Assembly: GCF_900114435.1 (NCBI RefSeq)
Contig: NZ_FOZK01000003.1
Span: 558,001 to 622,000 of the forward strand
Source: Halomicrobium zhouii
GTDB taxonomy: Archaea; Halobacteriota; Halobacteria; Halobacteriales; Haloarculaceae
Direction of reading: 5' to 3'
DNA: 64,000 bases
Position 1 is the first letter of the stretch. The number at the start of each line of letters is the position of its first letter. A model generated the notes under the pieces. That model saw only the letters and a program-made list of their open reading frames with translations. It was not told the origin of the DNA and searched no databases. This document shows positions 24,129 through 32,007 of this stretch, one piece after another. The position numbers were made by a program, and so were the translations under genes.

Positions 24129-26408
24129 CTACTGGAACGTCCGGCCGACCGTCTCCTCGTCGCCGATACCGGCCTCGTTGTGGTCGAAGCGCTTCTCGAT
24201 CTCCTCGTAGCGCTCGCGGACCTCCTCGTCGACGCTGGGGCCGACCTCGTCGAGGGCGTGCTCGAAGTGGTCCATCGTGATACGAACGTTCGAGACCGTG
24301 TCACCGATCTCCTCGGGGTCGACGCTGTTGACGAACTCGCGGGTCGCGGCCATGGAGGCCTCGCGGGTGACGGCCTCGATGTCCGCGCCGACGTAGCCCT
24401 CGGTGCGACGGGCGAGCTGGTCGAGGTCGACGCCGTCGGCCAGGGGCTTGTTCCGGGTGTGGACCTGGAAGATGGCCCTGCGGGCCTCCTCGTCCGGCAC
24501 CGGCACGTGGACGTGACGGTCCAGGCGACCGGGGCGGATGAGCGCCGAGTCGATGAGGTCGGGTCGGTTGGTCGTGGCGACCACGACGACGTCCTGCATC
24601 TCTTCGAGGCCGTCGAGCTCCGTCAGGAGCTGGGAGACGACGCGTTCGCCGACGCCCGAGTCCGTGCTCGTGCCACCACGTTCGGCGGCGATGGAGTCGA
24701 TCTCGTCGAAGAAGATCACGGTCGGGGCGTTCTCGCGGGCCTTCTCGAAGACCTCGCGGACGCCCTTCTCGGACTCGCCGACGAACTTGTTCAGCAGTTC
24801 GGGCCCCTTCACGGAGATGAAGTTCGACTGGGCCTCGTTGGCGACGGCCTTGGCCAGGAGCGTCTTCCCGGTCCCCGGCGGGCCGTACAGCAGGACGCCC
24901 TTGGCGGCGTTGAGGTCCATCGCCTCGAACACGTCGGGGTACTCGAGTGGCCACTGGATCGTCTCGCGGAGGCGTTCCTTGGTGTCCTCCAGGCCACCGA
25001 CGTCCTCCCAGGAGACGTCCGGGACCTCGACGAACACTTCGCGGAGCGCCGAGGGCGAGATGCCCTTCATCGCGTCCTTGAAGTCGTCCTCGCTGACCTC
25101 CAGCCGTTCCAGCACCTCGGCGTCTATCTCGTCCGATTCGAGGTCGAGTTCGGGCCGGATGCGACGGAGCGCGTTCATCGCGCTCTCTTTCGTCAGCTGT
25201 TCGAGGTCGGCGCCGACGAAGCCGTGGGTGCTCTCGGCGTACGCGTCGAGGTCGATCCCCTCGGCCAGAGGCATCCCGCGGGTGTGGACCTGCAGGACTT
25301 CCTTGCGGCCCTCCTTGTCCGGGACGCCGATCTCGATCTCGCGGTCGAAGCGGCCACCGCGGCGCAGCGCCGGGTCGATGGCGTCGACGCGATTGGTGGC
25401 GCCGATGACGATGACCTGTCCGCGCTCCTCGAGGCCGTCCATCAGCGAGAGCAGCTGTGCGACGACGCGGCGTTCCACGTCGCCCTGGGTCTCGCCGCGC
25501 TTGGGCGCGATGGAGTCGATCTCGTCGATGAAGACGATGGCGGGGGCGTTCTCCTCGGCCTCCTCGAAGACCTCGCGGAGCTGCTCTTCGGACTCCCCGT
25601 AGTACTTCGACATGATCTCCGGGCCGCTGATGGTCGTGAAGTACGCGTCGATCTCGTTGGCGACGGCCTTGGCCATCAGCGTCTTCCCGGTACCCGGCGG
25701 ACCGTGGAGGAGCACGCCCTTCGGCGGCTCGATGCCGAGCTGCTGGAACAGCTCGGGGTGGCGCATCGGGAGCTCGATCATCTCGCGGACCTGTTCGAGT
25801 TCGTCGTCGAGGCCACCGATGTCCTCGTATGCGACGTCGGGCGTCTCGCGGTCACCGCCCCCGCCACCGCGACCGGGGCCGCCGCTGATCTGCTCGGCGG
25901 GCTGTTCGGAGACCTCGATGTCGGTCTGGTCCGTGACGACGACCGTCCCCTCGGGTTCGGTCTCGGCGATCTTGAGGGGAATCTTCTGTCCGCTCATGCT
26001 CGAGAGCGGGCCGAGGCCGAAGCTCACGGGCACGGTCTGTCCCTGCGTGACGGCCTGGCCGCTGAGGTTGTTGCGGATCATCGGGCCGACGTTGCCCCGG
26101 ACGCGGAGGTTCTGGGGGAGGGCGACCGTCACGGCCTTGGCGACCTGGACGTCCGCCTTCTCGACGTTCACGTTGTCGTCGATGCCGACGTTGGCCTCCT
26201 GGCGGAGCTGGCCGTCGATGCGGACGACGCCCCGGCCCTCGTCCTCGGGGTAGCCGGGCCAGACGCGTGCGACGACGCGGTTCTCGCCGCCCTCGATGAC
26301 GATGTAGTCACCGTTCTCCAGGTCCATCTCGTTCATCGCGCCCCGGTCGATGGCGGCGAGCCCACGACCGGCGTCCTTCTGCTTGAGTGGTTTGACAGTG
26401 AGTTTCAT
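24129..26408 (-). CDS. cdc48: Cdc48/p97/VAT-type AAA+ ATPase
   Basis: 759 residues. The N-domain (about 1-190) with [14 protein letters not shown] is followed by a glycine-rich linker ([10 protein letters not shown]) and two AAA+ domains. D1 has [17 protein letters not shown] near residue 236 and D2 has [17 protein letters not shown] near residue 509; Walker B ([20 protein letters not shown]) and the arginine-finger region ([26 protein letters not shown]) are present in both. It unfolds proteins, probably feeding the proteasome. The start overlaps the upstream DUF7127-like stop by one base, so they are coupled. Confidence 0.97.
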   Translation of the reverse strand: MKLTVKPLKQKDAGRGLAAIDRGAMNEMDLENGDYIVIEGGENRVVARVWPGYPEDEGRGVVRIDGQLRQEANVGIDDNVNVEKADVQVAKAVTVALPQNLRVRGNVGPMIRNNLSGQAVTQGQTVPVSFGLGPLSSMSGQKIPLKIAETEPEGTVVVTDQTDIEVSEQPAEQISGGPGRGGGGGDRETPDVAYEDIGGLDDELEQVREMIELPMRHPELFQQLGIEPPKGVLLHGPPGTGKTLMAKAVANEIDAYFTTISGPEIMSKYYGESEEQLREVFEEAEENAPAIVFIDEIDSIAPKRGETQGDVERRVVAQLLSLMDGLEERGQVIVIGATNRVDAIDPALRRGGRFDREIEIGVPDKEGRKEVLQVHTRGMPLAEGIDLDAYAESTHGFVGADLEQLTKESAMNALRRIRPELDLESDEIDAEVLERLEVSEDDFKDAMKGISPSALREVFVEVPDVSWEDVGGLEDTKERLRETIQWPLEYPDVFEAMDLNAAKGVLLYGPPGTGKTLLAKAVANEAQSNFISVKGPELLNKFVGESEKGVREVFEKARENAPTVIFFDEIDSIAAERGGTSTDSGVGERVVSQLLTELDGLEEMQDVVVVATTNRPDLIDSALIRPGRLDRHVHVPVPDEEARRAIFQVHTRNKPLADGVDLDQLARRTEGYVGADIEAVTREASMAATREFVNSVDPEEIGDTVSNVRITMDHFEHALDEVGPSVDEEVRERYEEIEKRFDHNEAGIGDEETVGRTFQ

Positions 26409-26659
26409 TAGTGGGCCTCCTCGGAGTCGCTCGTCACTTCGACAGTGAGGACCCCGTTTTTGATAAACGCTTGCGCGTCGCCTGCAGGGAGCGCCAGGTC
26501 GTACTGGTCGGACCCGGAGACGACGATGGCCGTCTCGTCGACGACGTCGACGGAGGCGTCACCGGCGACGCCGAGGTCTGCCGCGAGTACTCTCGTACCG
26601 TCGTCGTACTCGAATCGGCGCACCGGCGCGTCGTCGACGAGCTGCTGGTTTCCATTCAT
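26408..26659 (-). CDS. DUF7127-like protein, Hsp20-type fold, coupled to cdc48
   Basis: 83 residues with the strand pattern of a small Hsp20/alpha-crystallin domain: [28 protein letters not shown] and [11 protein letters not shown]. The last stretch resembles the 'nGvL.i.v' end of Hsp20 proteins. It is very acidic and lacks the long C-terminal extension with an I-x-I motif. The family name DUF7127 is from memory. The gene precedes cdc48 with a TAATG overlap and shares its promoter, so it may be a Cdc48 adaptor or substrate-presenting chaperone (inference). Confidence 0.78.
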   Translation of the reverse strand: MNGNQQLVDDAPVRRFEYDDGTRVLAADLGVAGDASVDVVDETAIVVSGSDQYDLALPAGDAQAFIKNGVLTVEVTSDSEEAH

Positions 26660-26684
26660 ACTAACCAATAGTAAACACCGAGAG

Positions 26685-26692
26685 TATTTAAA
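26685..26692 (-). promoter_or_regulatory. TATA box of the DUF7127-cdc48 operon
   Basis: TTTAAATA on the minus strand lies 26-33 bases upstream of the ATG at 26659, the standard spacing for a leaderless haloarchaeal transcript. The surrounding purine-rich GCGCAAAC just upstream could serve as the BRE. Confidence 0.7.
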
Positions 26693-26808
26693 GTTTGCGC
26701 CGCCGAACACCACCCGTTGTCGGGATCACGCGGAAGATGACTGAAAGCGGTTCACACCGATCGGTTCGACCGCCCGGCGCTTATCAGTGCTGCTTTCGAA
26801 CGACAGGT

Positions 26809-27600
26809 ATGGACACCGTCGCCCACGACGGCCGGACCACGGCGTTTCGCCGGACGAGCGGCGCCGGCGAATCGGTCGGTGACGCTACGATCCTCTACGT
26901 CCACGGCAGCGGCGCGACGCATCGCGCGTGGGCACACCAGTACGGCCCCGACGGACCTCGCCACCCGGCCGCTGCAGTCGACCTGAGCGGCCACGGCGAC
27001 AGTGTGGACGTCGACACCGACCCCGGCCCGGAGACGCTCACAGCGTACGTTGCGGACGTCACGGCGGTTGCCAGGGAAACGAACGCCGACGTCTTCGTCG
27101 GGAACTCGCTCGGCGGCGCAGTCGTCCTCCAGGCCGTCCTCGACGGCGTGGTTTCACCGTCGGCACTCGTTCTCGCCGGAACGGGTGCGAGGCTCACCGT
27201 CCACGAGCACCTCCGGGAGTTACTCGCCCAGGACTTCGGGCGGGCCGTCGACTTCCTCCACGGCGACGACCGCCTGTTTCACGACGCGGGCGCAGAGACC
27301 GTCGAACGGTCGAAGGCGGAGATGCGGAACGTCGGTCAGCGGATTACCCGGCGGGACTTCCTGACCTGCCACGCGTTCGACGTCCGCGACAGGCTGGACA
27401 GAATCGGCGTTCCGACGCTCGCCGTCTGCGGCGAGTACGACCAGCTAACCCCGCCGGAGTACCACGAGTATCTGGCCGATAACGTGTGGAACGGGCAGTT
27501 CGAGACCGTCCCCGACGCGGCGCACCTGGCGATGGTCGAGCGACCGGACGAGTTCGACGAGGCGGTCGCAGACTTCCTCGACTCAGTAGAGGTCGTCTAG
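26809..27600 (+). CDS. Alpha/beta hydrolase
   Basis: 263 residues, soluble. The oxyanion-hole segment is LYVHGSGATHRAWAHQ, the nucleophile elbow GNSLGG (Ser), the acid D in VCGEYDQLTPPE and the catalytic His in PDAAHLAMVERP. The substrate is unknown; esterases, lactonases and C-C hydrolases share this layout. The 3' end overlaps the 3' end of panB by 18 bases. Confidence 0.88.
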   Translation: MDTVAHDGRTTAFRRTSGAGESVGDATILYVHGSGATHRAWAHQYGPDGPRHPAAAVDLSGHGDSVDVDTDPGPETLTAYVADVTAVARETNADVFVGNSLGGAVVLQAVLDGVVSPSALVLAGTGARLTVHEHLRELLAQDFGRAVDFLHGDDRLFHDAGAETVERSKAEMRNVGQRITRRDFLTCHAFDVRDRLDRIGVPTLAVCGEYDQLTPPEYHEYLADNVWNGQFETVPDAAHLAMVERPDEFDEAVADFLDSVEVV

Positions 27601-28389
27601 CTCGTCCTCGACGTAGCTGTGCTCGTCGGCCGGGAACTCCCCGCTCTCGACGGCGTCGAGGTAGTCGCCGACGGCGCGTTCCATCTCGCCGCGGACGTCG
27701 CCGAAGCGCTTCGAGAACGGCGCGGCGCCCTCCGTGAGTCCGACCACTTCGTCCACAGTCAGCACCTGTCCGTCGCAGTCCGGTCCAGCGCCGATGCCGA
27801 TGGTGGGGATGTCGATGGCATCGGTGACGGCGGCGCCGAGGTTGGCCGGGACGTGTTCGAGGACGAGCGAGAACGCGCCCGCGTCCTCGTGCTCGCGCGC
27901 GAGGTCCAGTATCTCCTGGGCTGTCTCCTCCTCGGTCCCCTGCCGGAAGAGGCCGGTCTCGTTCTCGTGCTGGGGTGTCAGGCCGAGGTGGGCCTGAACG
28001 GGGACGCCGAGTTGTGTCAGCCGCCGCGTCAGGTCGACGGTGTGGGGGCCACACTCGAGTTTCACGCCGTCGGCCCCGGCCTCCTTGACCATCCGGCCGC
28101 AGTTCTCGATCGCCGCGGCCTCGTCCGCGCCGAACGAGAGGAAGGGCATGTCCGCCAGGACGAAGGCGTCCTCGACCACTCGGGCGACCGCTGCCGTCGC
28201 GCTGGCCATCTCGTCGACGGTCACCGGCAGCGTCGAGTCGTGGCCGAGGCGGAGGTTCCCCATCGAGTCGCCGACCAGGACGACGTCCGTCCCGGCCTCG
28301 TCGACGATTCTCGCGGTGGGCGCGTCGTAAGCTGTGAGCATCGTCACCGGCTCCTCGCCGGCCTTTGCCCGGATGTCTTTGGCCCGCAT
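27583..28389 (-). CDS. panB: 3-methyl-2-oxobutanoate hydroxymethyltransferase (ketopantoate synthesis)
   Basis: 268 residues, the usual PanB length. It adds a hydroxymethyl group from methylene-folate to 2-ketoisovalerate on the route to pantothenate and CoA. Motifs: MLTAYDAPTARIVDEAG, LVGDSMGNLRLGHD, GADGVKLECG, VQAHLGLTPQ and GIGAGPDCDGQVLTV. Longer starts exist upstream, but a TATA element (gtttaac, about 28415-28421) lies 26-32 bases before ATG 28389 (MRAKDIRAKAGEEP) and supports it as a leaderless start. Confidence 0.93.
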   Translation of the reverse strand: MRAKDIRAKAGEEPVTMLTAYDAPTARIVDEAGTDVVLVGDSMGNLRLGHDSTLPVTVDEMASATAAVARVVEDAFVLADMPFLSFGADEAAAIENCGRMVKEAGADGVKLECGPHTVDLTRRLTQLGVPVQAHLGLTPQHENETGLFRQGTEEETAQEILDLAREHEDAGAFSLVLEHVPANLGAAVTDAIDIPTIGIGAGPDCDGQVLTVDEVVGLTEGAAPFSKRFGDVRGEMERAVGDYLDAVESGEFPADEHSYVEDELDDLY

Positions 28390-28517
28390 ACCCCCGTCTG
28401 CGGCGGGCGACTGGTTAAACACTGTCATGGAACCGCGGCCGACGGGGCGCTCCGGCGACACGTGACGCGCCGACGCCATCCGTAACTGATTACCGCCGGA
28501 ACGACGAGTGTGGCCGT

Positions 28518-28751
28518 ATGCCCGAGCAGGTAGAGCGGACCGACCCAGAGGGCGTCGACTTCGGGTGGGTGATGCAGGTCACCTTCGTCGTGACGATACT
28601 GGTCGGTGCGCCGCTGGTCGCCGTGCTCTCGCTCGGGACGGAACTGCCGACCTGGGGTGCGCGCGCGGAGTTCGCCATCCGCGTCGGCGCCGTCGTCTGG
28701 TTTCTGACCGCCGCGAGCGCCTTCGGCTACGCGAAGAAGTACCAGGACTGA
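28518..28751 (+). CDS. Small membrane protein (DUF5822-like)
   Basis: 77 residues: polar N-terminus (PEQVERTDPEGVDFGW), two transmembrane helices (VTFVVTILVGAPLVAVLSL and FAIRVGAVVWFLTAASAFGY) and a short KKYQD tail. I believe this is the haloarchaeal DUF5822 family, of unknown function. It is divergent from panB and converges on the HAD gene. Confidence 0.7.
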   Translation: MPEQVERTDPEGVDFGWVMQVTFVVTILVGAPLVAVLSLGTELPTWGARAEFAIRVGAVVWFLTAASAFGYAKKYQD

Positions 28752-28775
28752 GGCTGCAGGTCCGGACCCGAAAAT

Positions 28776-29309
28776 TTAGACGCGGTCCCGGACCCACTGG
28801 AAGTCCGTCCCGGCCCGTTCCGCCGTCGTCCTGTCGCTCTCCGAATCGCCGACGAACAGCGCCTGCGACGGCTCGCTACCGAGTTCCTCGACCGCGGCCA
28901 GCAGCGGTTCGGGGTCGGGCTTGAACGTCCCGACGGTGTCGCGACCGATCACGACGTCGACGTGGTCGGCCAGGTCGTGGCGGTCGAGCGCGCGCCGGCA
29001 GGCGTCCTCGCAGTTGAGCGAGACGACGCCGACGGGCACCTCGTGGGGCAGGTCCTCGGCGAGCGCCAGTATCGACGCCGTCTCCGCGCCGTCTCGCTCG
29101 TGGGCCGCGATGGCCTCCTCGACGATGTCCCGGTGACCGGTCTCGACGGAGCGTTCGAGCACGTCCCAGAGGTCGTGGCCGTCGGTGTCGATATCGTGGT
29201 CGGCCAGCGCCGCGTCCACGTCCCGGGCCACCGAGTCCCAGTCGACGTCGAGGCGCACGAGCGTCCCGTCCAGGTCGTAGACGACGGCGTCGTAGTCGGC
29301 TGCTGTCAC
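28776..29309 (-). CDS. HAD-family phosphatase
   Basis: 177 residues. Motif I is VVYDLDGTLVRLD (nucleophile and acid Asp), motif II is VVSLNCEDA, motif III Lys is TFKPDPEPL and motif IV is LFVGDSESDRTTAERAG. This is the phosphoglycolate phosphatase-like HAD subgroup, with a helical cap after motif I. I chose GTG at 29309 (VTAADYD) because the family core starts there and residues further upstream are arginine-rich shadow coding. Confidence 0.88.
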   Translation of the reverse strand: MTAADYDAVVYDLDGTLVRLDVDWDSVARDVDAALADHDIDTDGHDLWDVLERSVETGHRDIVEEAIAAHERDGAETASILALAEDLPHEVPVGVVSLNCEDACRRALDRHDLADHVDVVIGRDTVGTFKPDPEPLLAAVEELGSEPSQALFVGDSESDRTTAERAGTDFQWVRDRV

Positions 29310-29410
29310 GCCCGTGGATAGTCGGCGGGCCGTCAAATGAGCGTCGGTTAGCCGGCCCGCCTCACCGCCCGGGCTCCCGCCTGGATTCCCCGCCGGACCG
29401 CGTGGGCCGC

Positions 29411-30541
29411 TCAGTCCTCCAGTAGCTCCCTGGCGATTACGTTCCGCTGGATCTGGGTAGTCCCCTCGTAGATGGTCGTCACCTTCGCGTCGCGGTAGAA
29501 CCGTTCGACGGGGAACTCGGAGACGTAGCCGTAGCCGCTGTGGATCTGGACGGCCTCGTTGCTGACGTCCATCGCACCCTCCGTCGCGAAGGACTTCGCC
29601 ATACTCGCGAGGCCACGGGCGTTCTCGCCGGCGTCCATCGCCCGCGCGGCGTCCCAGGTGAGGAGGCGGCCGGCGCGGACCGTCGTCCACATCTCCGCGA
29701 GTTTGTGCCGGATACTCTGGATATCCGCGATGGGGCCGTCGAACTGCTCGCGGTCCTGCGCGTACTCCACTGCCTCGTCCAGGGCCGCCTGGGAAAGGCC
29801 GACGGACTGCGCAGCGATGCCGACGCGCCCGCCCGTGAGAATCGAGAGCGCCGCGGCCAGCCCGTCGCCCTCGTCGGTCAGCCGGTACCGTTCGGGAATC
29901 CTGACGCCGTCGAATGTCAGGCTCGTCGTGTCGCTCGCGCGCAGGCCGAGTTTGTCTTCCGGGTCGCCGACGGACAGCCCGTCCGTCTCCTTCGGGACGA
30001 GGAACTGCGTTATCGAATCGGGGTCGCCGGGGTCAGTCCTGGCGAAGACGACCAGCACGCCCGAGCGCTCCCCGTTCGTGATCCACTGCTTCTCGCCGTC
30101 GAGGACGTACTCGTCCCCGTCGCGCCGCGCGACGGTGCTCATCTCCCGCGGGTTCGACCCCGCGCCGGGTTCGGAGAGGGCGAACGCGCCGACCGGGCGG
30201 CCGTCGACCATCTCCGGGAGCCACTCCTCGCGCAGCTCCTCGTCGCCGAACTCCGCGACGCAGGAGGTGGCCAGACAGTGCACCGACAGCGCCGTCGCGA
30301 CGGCGAGCGAGCCGTAGGCCACCTCCTCGTTGACGAGCGCGTACGTCCGCCGGTCGGCGTCGAAGCCGCCGTACTGTTCCGGCACCGTCAGTCCGGTCAG
30401 GTCCAACTCGGCGAGTGCGTCCCAGACGTCCTCGGGGAACCGCTCCTCCCGGTCGCACTCGGCGGCCGTCGGCCGTATCTCCTCGACGGCGACCTCGCGG
30501 ACGGTCTCGCGTATCGCCGCCTGCTCGGGCGACAGATCCAT
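29411..30541 (-). CDS. Acyl-CoA dehydrogenase
   Basis: 376 residues, FAD-dependent, the first step of fatty or branched acyl-CoA oxidation. Motifs: VGAFALSEPGAGSNPREM and DGEKQWITNG (FAD and substrate binding), LGLRASDTTSLTFDGVRIP, and the C-terminal TTIYEGTTQIQRNVIARE carrying the probable catalytic glutamate. Length is normal. A second paralogue lies at 41386-42543. No electron-transfer flavoprotein genes are nearby. Confidence 0.93.
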   Translation of the reverse strand: MDLSPEQAAIRETVREVAVEEIRPTAAECDREERFPEDVWDALAELDLTGLTVPEQYGGFDADRRTYALVNEEVAYGSLAVATALSVHCLATSCVAEFGDEELREEWLPEMVDGRPVGAFALSEPGAGSNPREMSTVARRDGDEYVLDGEKQWITNGERSGVLVVFARTDPGDPDSITQFLVPKETDGLSVGDPEDKLGLRASDTTSLTFDGVRIPERYRLTDEGDGLAAALSILTGGRVGIAAQSVGLSQAALDEAVEYAQDREQFDGPIADIQSIRHKLAEMWTTVRAGRLLTWDAARAMDAGENARGLASMAKSFATEGAMDVSNEAVQIHSGYGYVSEFPVERFYRDAKVTTIYEGTTQIQRNVIARELLED

Positions 30542-30625
30542 AGCTGGCCTACGACGGCCTCCGCAAAAGGTGTGGGCCCGTCGAAACGGTCCGGGCCCGT
30601 GGAGGTACCGAGCTCGTCCGCCCGC

Positions 30626-31171
30626 TCAGGTATCTTCGGCGAGCTGAACGTCGAGGCGCTTCTCGAGCGCGCCGATGACGGAGCCGCCGACGCCGGCCTT
30701 GGTCGCGCGGCCCTGTTCGACGGCGAGCAGGTCCGACTCGTCGACGTCGATCTCGTCGGCAAGCTCCTGGGTCTGGAGGCCCGCGTCCTGGCGCGCCTCG
30801 GTCACGCGCTCGCCGTAGTCCCTGACGAGGTAGGGAAGCTGGTCGTCGTCGTAGTCCGCGCCGTCCTCCCAGTGGGAGCTGTCGGCCTGCTGGGCGTCGC
30901 GCATCCGCGCGGCGTTGCGGGCGGCGCGCCGGCGTCGGTCCGACTCGCTCCCGCTACCGGGCTGTCCGCCACTGGACTGTCCACCGCCCCCGCCGCCTCC
31001 GCCGCCCGAACGGCGCGACTGGGCGTCGTCGCCGTGGGTGACGCAGTCCGAACAGAGTTGCAGGGTCGCGCCGGCGACGGTCCCCGTCTGGAGATCGACG
31101 CCGTCCGCGCCACAGAGTTCGCAACTGTCGCTCTCGCTCCCACCGCCACTACCGGTGGAGTACTTGGCCAT
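30626..31171 (-). CDS. MBF1-family transcription factor
   Basis: 181 residues. N-terminal zinc ribbon SCELCGADGV ... LQLCSDCVTHG, then a poly-glycine linker (about residues 57-65), a basic helix (RRRRAARNAARMRD), and a C-terminal Cro/C1-type helix-turn-helix (ERVTEARQDAGLQTQELADE ... VDESDLLAVEQG). This is the archaeal multiprotein bridging factor 1 layout; in archaea MBF1 associates with ribosomes and transcription. A TATA-like tcaaatag about 25 bases upstream supports a leaderless start. Confidence 0.92.
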   Translation of the reverse strand: MAKYSTGSGGGSESDSCELCGADGVDLQTGTVAGATLQLCSDCVTHGDDAQSRRSGGGGGGGGGQSSGGQPGSGSESDRRRRAARNAARMRDAQQADSSHWEDGADYDDDQLPYLVRDYGERVTEARQDAGLQTQELADEIDVDESDLLAVEQGRATKAGVGGSVIGALEKRLDVQLAEDT

Positions 31172-31303
31172 GGGCCGCTTTGGGTCCCGTGTCTATTTGA
31201 AACACGCGCTTCACGAGCGGGTGCGAACGAGTGCCGTCCGGACACGCAAACGAAAGCGCTTTTATCCAACCGTCGGATAGCACAGAGTGCAGAGAGACAG
31301 CGA

Positions 31304-31388
<85 letters not shown>

Positions 31389-31500
31389 TCGCACGGCGGC
31401 ACACCCGCCGAGAACGATGCAGGTGTTGTCCCTACCCGGGATCAGCACCCACGCACAATTCCTACCGACGCAAACTACAGACTGGCGAGACCATCGACAG

Positions 31501-31639
31501 AGGACGCTGTCCCGTAAGGGTCCGCCGGTGAGCAATCGCGCCAGCGATTGCGAACCCTGGAAGTCGCAGCCCGCGCAGGGCCGACGGCCCGAGCAGGAAC
31601 GTCTTCGTCCGGTGAGCAATCGCGCCAGCGATTGCGAAC
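31501..31639 (+). repeat. Partial tRNA-Leu copy and 31-bp direct repeats
   Basis: 31501-31529 matches tRNA-Leu bases 31341-31369 at 27 of 29 positions, exactly 160 bases downstream; both differences are G to A. The match stops where the T-loop would begin, and a 31-bp sequence starting CCGGTGAGCAATCGC replaces it. That sequence recurs perfectly at 31609-31639. Each copy contains an 8-bp hairpin (GCAATCGC/GCGATTGC). Between the copies, 31557-31607 holds a further imperfect hairpin whose ends and centre recur beside tRNA-Glu. Confidence 0.8.
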
Positions 31640-31861
31640 GCCGTCACGAACCGGGTCACCAGCGTGGCGATTCGTACGAATGTTCCTCCCCCAGAGAATC
31701 ACCAGTGATAATTCGAGGTAGTTGCGTACAGATTTGGCCTATACTGCCTATGACCGCATTCTCGAACCGATCTTCGCGCTACCCATCAAACCAGATCCGA
31801 TAATCGGCCACAACGGTTTTAATCGTGCAGCCACCAGTTTTCGATAGGCACCATCCCGGTG

Positions 31862-31883
31862 CCACCCCACCCACCCACCCACC
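31862..31883 (-). other. Potential G-quadruplex downstream of sdhA
   Basis: The minus strand reads three GGGT units followed by GGGG, that is, four G-tracts joined by single T loops, the arrangement known to give very stable parallel quadruplexes. It lies 125-146 bases past the sdhA stop on the coding strand, so a read-through sdh transcript would carry it in the 3' UTR. Confidence 0.65.
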
Positions 31884-32007
31884 TTTCCTACTTTCGTCAC
31901 TCGATAGCGCCAGCGGTGGTCGGCGATCGTTCGCACGAGTGTGCACGTACGAATGATGGCTCTCCGGGGAGCGACGGCGAACGGCGAGAAAAGTCGACGG
32001 CGGCGGC

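Larger units (their letters stand above)
31389..32007. other. Gene-free 619-bp stretch with tRNA-Leu remnants
   Basis: No credible gene. It holds a degenerate copy of the tRNA-Leu middle section (31501-31529), two copies of a 31-bp repeat (31525-31555 and 31609-31639), a hairpin unit between them, and a C-rich tract (31862-31883) whose complement can form a G-quadruplex. The part from about 31640 to 31860 is noticeably AT-richer than its neighbourhood. Short reading frames here have no family resemblance and run through the repeats. Confidence 0.75.

Noticed and set aside
23316-26411. 1031-codon open frame on the plus strand
   Set aside because: It runs through the hairpin array and antisense to cdc48; the translated product has no recognisable fold, while the minus strand encodes a complete Cdc48.
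31501-31639. CRISPR-like repeats
   Set aside because: Only two copies of a 31-bp repeat with a spacer of about 53 bases that itself holds a hairpin unit, and no cas genes; the array is not a CRISPR. The RecB-type nuclease at the window start is part of a Dna2-like protein, not a stand-alone Cas4.
31417-31803. 128-codon frame downstream of tRNA-Leu
   Set aside because: It passes through both 31-bp repeats and the tRNA remnant, has no family resemblance, and lacks the acidic composition of haloarchaeal proteins.
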